A DNA stretch of 64,000 nt. Origin: JAVJRN01 sp040218415 (GTDB lineage Bacteria > Bacteroidota > Bacteroidia > Cytophagales > Cyclobacteriaceae). The stretch is taken from the NCBI GenBank assembly GCA_040218415.1, contig JAVJRN010000055.1:117731-181730 (forward strand), in the 5' to 3' direction. Of the stretch, positions 1 to 7,829 are shown piece by piece. Each line of letters opens with the position of its first letter. The first letter of the stretch is position 1. A program made the position numbers and the translations under genes. The notes below the pieces were generated by a model that saw only the letters and a program-made list of their open reading frames with translations, had not been told where the DNA came from and made no database searches.

Positions 1-831
1 TTTTTCTAAACGTTCGTCAATTTGATTGAGTAATGTTCTATTCTTAATAATATCAAATTGGGCCAAAACCTGTTCTTTCTTGGTTTCGGGTGTAACTTCT
101 ACACGAGTCATATGTGTAGAAAGGGCGTCAAAAATAATTTTGCCGTCTGTCTTAAGATTATCTCCTTTTAGTTGATCAGCAATTTTAGAGTCTTCCCGGA
201 GTGCCAAAAGTATTGCCGAAACCACTAGCGGTTTCTCAGAGTCACCTAGTTGTCCGTAGTTTCTCAACGCTTCGTGAAGTTCCGCCGATTTTTTCAAAAC
301 TTGCTCAAGCTCTAACCTTTCGACAGGGGTTTCGTCAAGAACTTGTTCTCGGTAATACTTTTCAATATTTTCAGATGAAAAATTTTCAAAATTCTCAACT
401 GGTTTTAAAAGTTTGTATTCGATTTCGTCGATAAAAACAGGACGAATTACGTGGTGTTTTTCGTCTCCAGAACAACCGAAAGCAAACACTTTTTTAAAAT
501 TGGTATTTTCGATAATATGCTTTCCATAATGTAATGCTCCATTTTCAGCAAAGTCTGTCAGCGATTTTACATCTGTTGCTAATTTGGTTTCTTCGTCATC
601 AGAATAGTTAGCCTGTTTATCTAGTTCGGCTTTATCTTCAATAACGATGATAAAATCCTTTGAAATTCCTACGAACTCAGGAAACCCTACTTTACCCGTA
701 CCTTTTTTGGAAGCGGTTTTTAAAGCATCATTAACTTCTTTGATACTGCTACCGTCAGCACTGTATTTTATTTTAGCACTGTCTAACAGTTTGCTTATAA
801 AAATATCAAGATTCTTTTCTTTTTTACTCAC
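1..831 (-). CDS. Nuclease-methyltransferase fusion restriction enzyme, N-terminal part
   Basis: An open frame of 277 codons runs to the left edge without a stop, so only the N-terminal part is seen. It starts at a GTG right after an in-frame TAA, which fixes the upstream limit. Near residues 51-65 GFPEF followed by IIVIEDKAE fits a PD-(D/E)XK nuclease core (acidic residue, then EXK-like EDK). Further on YYREQVLDET, LHEALRNYG and EKPLVVSAILLALR resemble the segment before the N6-adenine methylase domain in type IIG/BcgI-like or HsdM-type proteins. The methylase motifs themselves would lie outside the window. It is transcribed away from the phage late operon and could protect the lysogen against other phages. 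The family is inferred from pattern, not from a search. Confidence 0.6.
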   Translation of the reverse strand, partial: MSKKEKNLDIFISKLLDSAKIKYSADGSSIKEVNDALKTASKKGTGKVGFPEFVGISKDFIIVIEDKAELDKQANYSDDEETKLATDVKSLTDFAENGALHYGKHIIENTNFKKVFAFGCSGDEKHHVIRPVFIDEIEYKLLKPVENFENFSSENIEKYYREQVLDETPVERLELEQVLKKSAELHEALRNYGQLGDSEKPLVVSAILLALREDSKIADQLKGDNLKTDGKIIFDALSTHMTRVEVTPETKKEQVLAQFDIIKNRTLLNQIDERLEK

Positions 832-1021
832 TTAAATTCAGTTTAATTCTTTTGTAAGTCCTTACCGAAACCATTAAAATCTCGGGTATTTGGGATAAAT
901 ATTTAATCTCGTCTGTTTTGTTATTTGCATGTAAAGTGCTCCTTAACCTATTTATCTATCTTCTTACCTACAGTTTCCCCATTCGCCTCGAGGACTCCTG
1001 CCTCCCCCAATCGTTATAATA

Positions 1022-1056
1022 TTTTAAAAAACGTCACGACCCCCAAGGGGCGTGAC
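1022..1056 (-). terminator. Hairpin with T-run upstream of the restriction gene
   Basis: GTCACG at 1033-1038 pairs with CGTGAC at 1051-1056, with an inner CCC/GGG stem. On the minus strand the hairpin is followed by GTTTTTTAAAAT. It lies about 200 bp upstream of the leftward restriction gene, so it could act as an attenuator of that gene or stop leftward transcription. Confidence 0.5.
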
Positions 1057-1157
1057 ACCTTATTTGCACTCATCCAAGAAGGGGAAAGCGTTTTTTACAT
1101 AAAAACGCCTCAGCCTCTCCCCTCAAAACCCCTCTCACATATTCTTAACAAAATATT

Positions 1158-1409
1158 GTAACTCTGTAACAAAAATAAGAATACTATTATATTTCCCCTG
1201 AAAATCAGCTATTTAGAATGATACAAATAGCTATTATTTTTTGTAGCCAAAATTGTCTTGTTACAAAAAATTTGTAACAGTTAGTACTACCATAGCATTG
1301 TTACAATTTTGCTGAGTCTTGATACAATTCAGTAAGTAGAAAATGTAACGATCTATTGTATTGAATATCAATTATTTACAGCCTTACTGTTACGCTGTTA
1401 CTGTGTTAC
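1158..1409. repeat. TGTTAC repeat cluster with a 21-bp perfect dyad
   Basis: TGTTAC or its complement GTAAC(A) occurs about eight times in 250 bp. TGTTACAAA (1259-1267) and TTTGTAACA (1271-1279) form a perfect inverted repeat around three bases. Three direct copies of TGTTAC start at 1388, 1396 and 1404, exactly 8 bp apart. Other copies lie at 1158, 1165, 1299 and 1344. This is typical of cooperative repressor operators or origin iterons. The protein that binds is not known. Confidence 0.65.
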
Positions 1410-1509
1410 AGAAATATATCGAAATAATTGAGCTAGACACTTAGCAATACTCATGCTATAATCTTGCTTCATTCGTGCTAAAACTGTATTTTTAAGGGAA
1501 ACGGCGACT

Positions 1510-2055
1510 ATGAAAATCTATCTACCTATCAAAAAGGAGCTTCTTAAATGCTACCTGTCTTATCTGTTCGAATCTGAGGGTAACGAATTCAAGGTATCTG
1601 CGACTTGCGACTTTGGATCCGCGATGGTTTCTTATGTCAGATACAGCAGCGTTCCAGTGGATCACGATCAGAATGATGTTTTATTTAGATTGCCTGTATT
1701 GGATAGAATTTCCAATGCCAGGAACTATCATCTGTATTACAATAAGGAAGACACGGCACGGCTCAATGAGTTGCTCAGGCTATATTTCAATCTCGATTTT
1801 GATCGCTATTACATGAGGGGCCTCAAGCTGAAGGAGCGACAAAAAGATATCATCATGAGCTTCATCGTGTCAAGAAAACTGACAGGTCTGGTGTCAGATG
1901 TAGAAACCTTAAAAAAGCGTCACTACAGATCTGAGCTCAAAATTTTGGAAGAAAGAGTAAAGAAGATGATGAACATGGCCTATCAGCGAAATGATAAAAT
2001 CGAGTTTTACGACAACCTTATAAATGTCAATGTTGATAGGATTATCTATCAGTGA
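1510..2055 (+). CDS. Phage protein of unknown function, 181 aa
   Basis: I do not recognise this protein. It is the first rightward gene after the TGTTAC control region. It begins MKIYLPIKKEL, is mixed alpha/beta in look, and its C-terminal half (about 115-165) is rich in Lys, Arg and Glu and is probably helical or coiled-coil. There is no signal peptide or membrane segment. The start ATG lies about 70 bases after the last repeat and no better start is visible. Its place upstream of the head genes suggests an early-late regulator or head-assembly factor, but the sequence does not decide. Confidence 0.7.
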   Translation: MKIYLPIKKELLKCYLSYLFESEGNEFKVSATCDFGSAMVSYVRYSSVPVDHDQNDVLFRLPVLDRISNARNYHLYYNKEDTARLNELLRLYFNLDFDRYYMRGLKLKERQKDIIMSFIVSRKLTGLVSDVETLKKRHYRSELKILEERVKKMMNMAYQRNDKIEFYDNLINVNVDRIIYQ

Positions 2056-2072
2056 AATTAAGAATATAAGCC

Positions 2073-2459
2073 ATGAAACAACTGATAGACAATATTGCAA
2101 GTATTCGCTACGCTAAGATCTCGACTATCGAATATGAGCAAATCGACAGAATTGCCAAGACCATCGAATTGGATACGGTCTGGGAACTGATGCTAACAGG
2201 CAACAGTCTAATGACAATTCAGGGAGTACAGGCCGACGAAGGTTTTGTTTTCAAGACTGACCTTTCTTCTTCCTTAAAGTCGGAGCTGCTGTTAGACGAG
2301 CCAGTGATCCTATTGATAGAGTTAACGGATAACAACCATTTGGTGCTGGGAGAAACTGACCTTCCGGTCATATTTGACGAAGTGCACCTTATGGCTGGTA
2401 AGTCAATTTCCGCGAATCACGACAGTTGGCACTATCCCTATACTCTTATAGACTACTAA
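2073..2459 (+). CDS. Phage protein of unknown function, 128 aa
   Basis: A small acidic protein without recognised motifs. It follows the previous gene by 17 bp and is probably co-transcribed. The sequence alternates hydrophobic stretches (for example VILLIEL near residue 88) in a pattern that fits a beta-rich fold. It has no signal peptide. Its place just before the capsid protease suggests a head or connector accessory protein. Confidence 0.65.
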   Translation: MKQLIDNIASIRYAKISTIEYEQIDRIAKTIELDTVWELMLTGNSLMTIQGVQADEGFVFKTDLSSSLKSELLLDEPVILLIELTDNNHLVLGETDLPVIFDEVHLMAGKSISANHDSWHYPYTLIDY

Positions 2460-2539
2460 CATCACATAATGAAAAGCTGAAATTGCCGTCCTTTCAAGGA
2501 AATGGCAAGGTTTTAACATTGCTTAGTAAATACTAAGCG

Positions 2540-3451
2540 ATGCGTCCACAAGCCAACTGGCAGTTTCTTTTATTATCTCAGATCACGCGAGGCACCTTTA
2601 TGCTGCACCCGATGCAAGCCTTAGGCATGGGTGATCAGATCAATCAATTGATCAATGGCGACCAATCATTAAATAGACTTCCGGAACGTGCCGAATTTAA
2701 TATTCGCGCCATGTCTCCTTCAGCTGCTATTGGCTCTTATGAGTCAAGCTATGATGGAGTAGCCAAAGACAGCACGGCCATTTTCTCTATTCATGGAACC
2801 ATGCTAAAGTATGGTACCTGGTGCGATTATGGCACCATGGAGATCGCCAATTTTGTGCGTGAGGCCGTCTATCATAAAAATATTGGAAGTATTGTCTACG
2901 ATTTTGATTCAGGAGGTGGATCCGTGTCTGCTATAGCGCCACTGCTGCAAGTAGCAGAAGAAGCAAAGGCTTTGGGTAAGCCAATCGTCTCTAGTGTAGA
3001 CCTACTAGCCTCGGCAGCATTATATACAGCAGCTGGTTCCGGACAAATCATCGCAAGTAACAAAATATCCTCTGAGGTTGGATCCATTGGGGTAATGCTC
3101 TCTTTTACGGATGTTATTCCTTACTATGAAAAGGAAGGCTACAAGTTTCATGAGATTTATTCGTCCCACTCTAATAATAAGAACGAGGCATTTCAACTAG
3201 CGCTTAAAGGCGATTATGAGCTTATCCGAAAAGAGATGCTTGATCCCTTGGCGCTGGAATTTCAAAACCATATCAAGTCGAGTCGTGCTGGCAAGCTTGA
3301 CGAGTCAGTACCAGGCATATTGAATGGGAAGACTTTCTATGCAACCGATGCTCTGAAGCATGGGTTGATAGACGACATTGGGCCATTGGATATGGCCATT
3401 GAACGCGCGCAGCAATTAGCAGAAGCAATCAAATTTTCTAACAATAATTAA
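2540..3451 (+). CDS. Capsid maturation protease, S49/SppA-ClpP type
   Basis: A 303-aa serine protease that would cleave the scaffold and capsid precursor during prohead maturation. SGGGS at 124-128 is the oxyanion loop, and Ser158 in LLASAALYTAAG fits the SppA-type nucleophile. Lys214 in HSNNKNE is the likely general base, giving a Ser/Lys dyad as in peptidase S49. The C-terminal part (LNGKTFYATDALKHGLIDDIG) is the usual SppA ending. Met21 is an alternative start, since residues 1-20 are poorly family-like. It lies 8 bp before the major capsid gene, which supports the role. Confidence 0.88.
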   Translation: MRPQANWQFLLLSQITRGTFMLHPMQALGMGDQINQLINGDQSLNRLPERAEFNIRAMSPSAAIGSYESSYDGVAKDSTAIFSIHGTMLKYGTWCDYGTMEIANFVREAVYHKNIGSIVYDFDSGGGSVSAIAPLLQVAEEAKALGKPIVSSVDLLASAALYTAAGSGQIIASNKISSEVGSIGVMLSFTDVIPYYEKEGYKFHEIYSSHSNNKNEAFQLALKGDYELIRKEMLDPLALEFQNHIKSSRAGKLDESVPGILNGKTFYATDALKHGLIDDIGPLDMAIERAQQLAEAIKFSNNN

Positions 3452-3459
3452 TTAGTCAA

Positions 3460-5031
3460 ATGAAAAAAATGGCAACAATCATCCTCGGCTTTCTCGGTCT
3501 TACTGAGTTCTCGGAAAAGGATGGAAAACCTGTGCTGACCAATGATCAGCGCTCGAAGGTGCTAGCCACTTTTGGAGAGGATTTTACTTCTAAGTTTGAG
3601 AAGTACCTATCCAAAGATGAGAACGAAAGTGAAGGCGAAAGCGAGGCTGTTGTCAGTCTGATTTCTGCTTTTACTGATGCTCAGGCAAAAAGCACGGCAA
3701 GCTTAGAAGCAAAGTTTCAAAAGCAAATTGATGACTTGCTGGGAGCGAATAAAAAGCTCAATGATCAAATAGACACATTGGCATTGTCTGCTGAAGATGA
3801 TGTAATTCCAGAAATGGACAAAGACATCCGACGTGATGCGAGTAAACCATCTATCATGAAAGTAGATATGAGGTTGCCTGTATATGCTACGGTCGGTCAT
3901 TTCCTGAAAACTGGAGCGATGCGAGGTGTTGAGGCTGCAACCATCGAAGTAGCAGACTTAGCCACAGAATTTGGAACCTATTTGAGCCAGGGCAGAAACA
4001 ATCTTGACGAAGTACAAGCCCTGTTTCAGGGATTTACTAGTGCAGATATGTTCACCTCCAAAATGGCTATTACAGAGTGGCAAGCTACACAAGCGTTGAT
4101 TACCTCGGTTTCTCAGCAGTTTAGCTCTAAGTGGACACCTTCAGGAAAAGCGCTTTTCAAGCCTTTGAAAATACGCAACAGGAGACACAAGATTAACTAC
4201 CCAATCATTCCTGCGGATGTATTGGAGTCTTATATGATGCACATGTATGATGAGGGTTTGGCGCCAGATCAGATGCCAATCACGAAGTATATCTGGAACA
4301 ATCTTATCTACCCACAACTGATGCAGGATGTGGAGCTACGTATGATTTGGAAAGGCAAGTATGTTGAAAAAGACCAGAACACCATCAACAATGGAGATCC
4401 TGGTACGCCTCCTGAAGATTCAATGACAGGGATTGAAACATTCTTAGTAGACAACAAGGTCGCAAATGCTAAAAAAGTGGGTTATCACGATGTGGGTGCC
4501 TTTAATTATCTGACTGCTACGGATCAGGAAGTTTTGGATTATGTTCAGGACTTCATGGATTGGATAGCTCCGATATTCCGCACTAAGAAGATGCCAATAG
4601 GCTGTGGTGATGAGTTTTTCAAAAGGTACAAGAGAGCCTACAAAAACGTTTGGGGACCAGGTTCGGGCAAATCTGATGACGCTAATTTCGGCGGTAATAC
4701 AATAGATTTCAGCAAGCAGTACCTAAGACCTATCGATGGCATGTTTGCCAGTCCTATTCTATTTGTGACACCAAAGGAAAACCTCATCAAGCTCAGACAC
4801 AAGAATGATATACCTCGAGTGATCAATGATGTGCAAAAGCATGATTATGAAGTGCGTACTTATGGTGAGTATTGGTTAGGCGCTGGTTTCGCCTATGGTG
4901 AGGCTGTTTTCGCCTCTGTCCCTGATGGTTATGATCCGAAGGCTGAAATCACTAAAGTCTACGATGCGCATGACACGTATCAGCAAAATAAAGGAATCGA
5001 ATTAGCTGCCTCTGCTGGTGGTGGTTTATAA
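3460..5031 (+). CDS. Major capsid protein with N-terminal scaffold-like segment
   Basis: This 523-aa protein is called from position and composition: it directly follows the protease and is the largest head-module protein of capsid type. Residues 1 to about 125 are highly charged and helical (repeated E, K, Q, S), like the delta/scaffolding domain removed by the protease. The rest (from about 130) is an alpha/beta region rich in aromatic residues, as in HK97-type coats, ending in a Gly-rich tail. The protease next door and the absence of a separate scaffold gene agree with an internal scaffold. No signature motif proves the HK97 fold. Confidence 0.78.
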   Translation: MKKMATIILGFLGLTEFSEKDGKPVLTNDQRSKVLATFGEDFTSKFEKYLSKDENESEGESEAVVSLISAFTDAQAKSTASLEAKFQKQIDDLLGANKKLNDQIDTLALSAEDDVIPEMDKDIRRDASKPSIMKVDMRLPVYATVGHFLKTGAMRGVEAATIEVADLATEFGTYLSQGRNNLDEVQALFQGFTSADMFTSKMAITEWQATQALITSVSQQFSSKWTPSGKALFKPLKIRNRRHKINYPIIPADVLESYMMHMYDEGLAPDQMPITKYIWNNLIYPQLMQDVELRMIWKGKYVEKDQNTINNGDPGTPPEDSMTGIETFLVDNKVANAKKVGYHDVGAFNYLTATDQEVLDYVQDFMDWIAPIFRTKKMPIGCGDEFFKRYKRAYKNVWGPGSGKSDDANFGGNTIDFSKQYLRPIDGMFASPILFVTPKENLIKLRHKNDIPRVINDVQKHDYEVRTYGEYWLGAGFAYGEAVFASVPDGYDPKAEITKVYDAHDTYQQNKGIELAASAGGGL

Positions 5032-5048
5032 TCATTAATTGAGAAGAG

Positions 5049-5630
5049 ATGTACGTAAAAGTATCATTAAGAAAAGCAATTGGCGGGGGAGCTGGAGCTC
5101 CTGCCGCCAAGGATCCAAATGTCATATTCATCAGAGTACGAGATTTGGCAGTAGATGTAGATGGTAAAATTACCGGATTCCCTGGGCGTGATGCACAGGG
5201 AGTAAGATCCACTTCTGATATTATCCTCAAAGATCTAGAAAAAGCACAGGCTGTTTACTTGACACCTAGCACGATCAACAGGTTTGATACAAGCGAAGGT
5301 GATGCCGATAAAAAAGGTTGGTTACAAAACTTTAGCGGTGAGCATCCAGGGGATGAACTTGGTTTTGCCGAATGGCTTCAAAACAATTTGAATGAGGATT
5401 TTATCCTCGTTTCAAAAGATTGTGGTGATGGAAATGGCACCAGAATACATGGTACTCCATGTAATCCTATGCAAGTCAATGCTGAAGGTCAGGACAATGC
5501 TGAAGGCATTATGTCCATGATTACAGCAGCGCAGCTGCAAAGAGGAAAATACAAGTCAATGCACTATCGAGGAGCACTGCCTGGTCTTGCTGCGGACTGG
5601 GTAGAAGGCTCCTCACAAGGTGGTCTATAA
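5049..5630 (+). CDS. Probable virion protein of unknown function, 193 aa
   Basis: Not recognised. It lies 17 bp after the capsid gene and right before a strong terminator, so it is the last gene of the protease-capsid transcript and would be made at a capsid-like level. The N-terminus is Gly/Ala rich (AIGGGAGAPAAKDP) and the protein has a predicted beta-rich body. A capsid decoration or head-stabilising protein is the natural guess, made only from position. Confidence 0.65.
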   Translation: MYVKVSLRKAIGGGAGAPAAKDPNVIFIRVRDLAVDVDGKITGFPGRDAQGVRSTSDIILKDLEKAQAVYLTPSTINRFDTSEGDADKKGWLQNFSGEHPGDELGFAEWLQNNLNEDFILVSKDCGDGNGTRIHGTPCNPMQVNAEGQDNAEGIMSMITAAQLQRGKYKSMHYRGALPGLAADWVEGSSQGGL

Positions 5631-5648
5631 GGGTGTAATGTAAAATAA

Positions 5649-5675
5649 GGGAGCAATGAAAATTGCTCCCTTTTT
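5649..5675 (+). terminator. Rho-independent terminator after the capsid genes
   Basis: GGGAGCAAT (5649-5657), loop GAAA, ATTGCTCCC (5662-5670), then TTTTT. It has a perfect 9-bp stem with a tetraloop and would separate the strongly expressed capsid transcript from the genes after it. Confidence 0.92.
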
Positions 5676-5697
5676 ATAATCCTATAAAAATAAAGCA

Positions 5698-6654
5698 ATG
5701 GCAAAAACGAATGTAAAGTCAACTAAAAAAACAGTTAAAAAGGCGCCTGCCTCTACTCCTACGGCTGAGCCGAAAAGCGATTCAGAAAGCTTGGAAGTAG
5801 CCGAAAGTAATGATTCTTCTGAAATGGTTGAAGGCCTGAGGGAAGAGGCAGATGCGGAATTGCAAGAAGCCTTTGACGAATCTCAGGTAAGTGATCAGGA
5901 CAATAGCATAGCTATCGTCATTCCATATAAAGAAGAATCGGCAGCTGGAACAGAGCTATTATATGCCATTCGCGCATGGGAAAAATTCTTTCCAAAAGGG
6001 AAAATTGTCATCATTGGTGATAAGCCTTCTTCGCTCAATGATAATATCGTGCATATTCCGCACACGCCAATATCGGACAATCCGCAAGTGGATGTTGCTC
6101 AGAAATTGATGATGGCCATTGAATCAGATCTGGTATCAGATTTTTTCATTGTCAGTAATGACGATATCTATCCAGTGTCTCCTTTAAGTCTAACACAGAT
6201 TGATTTGCTCGTTTCAGGTGGTCCATTCGTTCCTCGGGGAAATGCTGGAGGTGTGTTTCGTGAAAATTCCGAAAGAACCATCGAAGCATTGAAAGAAGCG
6301 CAAATAAAAACCCCGATGGACTATTCCACTCACACGCCAGTAACCTATTGGAAAGAAGAATTGAAAGAAATTCTCTTGAAATATGGATGTCTTGAGAATG
6401 GCTTTTTGATCTCCACGCTTTACAACAATATTGTTTGGCAAGGTTCACGTCCAGTAGTGGTTGACAATGGCGCCAATCCTGGTCATGCTGGCACGAGGAG
6501 CTATGTAGGTTCAGCCTTTAAGAAAGTGAACCCTGATAATATGAGGGATGCCTTTGAAAATCGAATTTTCATCAACAATGATGACAGAGGTTGGGCTTCC
6601 GTCTTGCCTTTTCTGCAAAAGCTGTTTCCTGAAAAGTCAAGTTTTGAAAAATAA
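5698..6654 (+). CDS. Glycosyltransferase-like protein in the head module
   Basis: A 318-aa protein with two parts. Residues 1 to about 70 are low-complexity and charged, rich in Lys, Ala, Pro, Glu and Ser, like a flexible tail. From about 72 a nucleotide-sugar-transferase-like domain begins: IAIVIPYKEES (first beta strand), KIVIIGDKPS, then SDFFIVSNDDIYPVSPL near residue 150, where the NDD resembles the DXD-type metal site of GT-A and Stealth-type phosphotransferases. The C-terminal part has conserved-looking His, Asp and Trp residues. It may modify a virion protein or the host surface to block superinfection. The family is a pattern-based guess. Confidence 0.55.
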   Translation: MAKTNVKSTKKTVKKAPASTPTAEPKSDSESLEVAESNDSSEMVEGLREEADAELQEAFDESQVSDQDNSIAIVIPYKEESAAGTELLYAIRAWEKFFPKGKIVIIGDKPSSLNDNIVHIPHTPISDNPQVDVAQKLMMAIESDLVSDFFIVSNDDIYPVSPLSLTQIDLLVSGGPFVPRGNAGGVFRENSERTIEALKEAQIKTPMDYSTHTPVTYWKEELKEILLKYGCLENGFLISTLYNNIVWQGSRPVVVDNGANPGHAGTRSYVGSAFKKVNPDNMRDAFENRIFINNDDRGWASVLPFLQKLFPEKSSFEK

Positions 6655-6660
6655 CCAAGC

Positions 6661-7233
6661 ATGGTTAATCAAAGAAATCATGAGTTCTTACGCCGCTTTA
6701 TCCCGCGTCCATCTGGACGTGGGATTTTAGTTTATACCAAGCCATCAATAAAAGAATCCAGCGGCTCTAAAAAGACCCTGCGTGAAGATTGGCCGTTCTT
6801 GGCTGATCCAGAATGTCCACCTGAGCTTCAAGTACTGGTGTCTCGAAAGTTGAGCGCCTACTATACCTATCTGAAAGCGCATCAAGATTTATTCGACTGC
6901 ACCAATCTCAATGAACAATTTGATTCCGTGAAGCAACTTGTGGAGTCTTTCATTGAAAATCAAGCAATATATCGTGAGCTGAACCACTACAAGAACACAG
7001 GCAAGATCCTCGGTGATCATGAAGTGTTCGACTATTTCAAAAGCGTTCGAGCTTTGAGAAAGCTCAATCAATTGGATCTCTACAGAAAAAAGGAAAAGCT
7101 AGAGCATAACATTTGGCGATTAGAAACGGAGATCAAAAAAGGCAAAGCGCCACATCTTACTATTGGCCGTGAAAAGCTGATCGAAAAGAAGAAAGTTGAA
7201 TTGGGGGAAATTCAACGCTTGCTCAATGTCTAG
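6661..7233 (+). CDS. Phage protein of unknown function, 190 aa
   Basis: Not recognised. The N-terminus is basic (RRFIPRPSGRG), and the C-terminal half, about 115-190, is a strongly charged helical segment with regular Leu spacing that is probably a coiled coil. It lies 6 bp after the glycosyltransferase-like gene and overlaps the next gene by 8 bp, so it belongs to the same operon. Its place before the terminase suggests a packaging or head-assembly accessory protein. Confidence 0.65.
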   Translation: MVNQRNHEFLRRFIPRPSGRGILVYTKPSIKESSGSKKTLREDWPFLADPECPPELQVLVSRKLSAYYTYLKAHQDLFDCTNLNEQFDSVKQLVESFIENQAIYRELNHYKNTGKILGDHEVFDYFKSVRALRKLNQLDLYRKKEKLEHNIWRLETEIKKGKAPHLTIGREKLIEKKKVELGEIQRLLNV

Positions 7234-7816
7234 GCTTTTCTCAATTAAGGAAATTCAATCAGAACGAGCTGAGGATAAAGACTCGTCCGTCCATCGAGAG
7301 AAATTCTTAAAAACACATTTCCGCAAAGTGGAAAGCATTAAAAATTTATTGGGTGAATTTCCTGCACCTGGAGAGGCGTATTTCATCTACACATTAAAGA
7401 GCTTCAACGCATTCACTTTCATTGTCTACATACTCAAGCATATAGGCATAATCGAGGAATTATCATTTTCCACCTACAGCCTGAATGAAAGAATACTCAG
7501 TAGCCTGATCAAATGGTATGACAAGGGTCAATTGAAAAGTATCAACATCATCATCTCGGATTCCATCAGACACAGGATGCCGAAGGTTCATGACTTGTTA
7601 AAAATCTACACTAAAGACCGAAATATTTCAGTCATGTATTGCTGGAACCATTCCAAAGTAACCCTGATCAAATCAGGTGATCATCGCTTTGTGATCGAAG
7701 GATCTGGAAATTTTAGCGAGAATGCCATGCACGAACAATACCTCTTTATGAATAATAATGAGGTCTTTGATTTTAGATACAATGGATTGATGTCCTTCTC
7801 TCCAGCTAAAGACTAA
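7226..7816 (+). CDS. Phospholipase-D-like (HKD) domain protein
   Basis: This protein of about 196 aa carries one HKD-like motif: NHSKVTLIKSGDHRF near residue 140 (H-x-K with basic residues after) and then GSGNFSENAMHEQY near 160-173, the GSxN and E/Q part of the PLD motif. Single-motif PLD proteins work as dimers, and members include nucleases such as Nuc and some helicase-linked restriction subunits. I choose ATG 7226 over the upstream ATG 7196 because it gives the usual short overlap (8 bp) with the previous stop. Lying between capsid and terminase genes, it could be a DNA-processing nuclease or a defence against other DNA. Confidence 0.65.
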   Translation: MSRLFSIKEIQSERAEDKDSSVHREKFLKTHFRKVESIKNLLGEFPAPGEAYFIYTLKSFNAFTFIVYILKHIGIIEELSFSTYSLNERILSSLIKWYDKGQLKSINIIISDSIRHRMPKVHDLLKIYTKDRNISVMYCWNHSKVTLIKSGDHRFVIEGSGNFSENAMHEQYLFMNNNEVFDFRYNGLMSFSPAKD

Positions 7817-7829
7817 AATAGATTTGACT

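Larger units (their letters stand above)
832..1509. other. Divergent intergenic control region
   Basis: This 678-bp AT-rich stretch separates the leftward restriction gene from the rightward late operon and has no convincing gene. It contains two hairpins (1033-1056 and 1081-1126) and a dense cluster of TGTTAC/GTAACA motifs at 1158-1409. A second short stem, GCGTTTTT at 1088-1095 with AAAAACGC at 1101-1108, has a five-base loop. The layout fits a divergent promoter-operator region or a replication origin. Confidence 0.6.

Noticed and set aside
201..434. Plus-strand frame within the restriction gene
   Set aside because: It is the opposite-strand shadow of a long open minus-strand frame with clear nuclease motifs.
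925..1161. 78-codon frame in the left control region
   Set aside because: It crosses two hairpins and has Ser/Pro-rich chance-like composition.
1158..1409. CRISPR array reading of the TGTTAC repeats
   Set aside because: Repeats are only 6-9 bp with irregular spacing and no cas genes are near.
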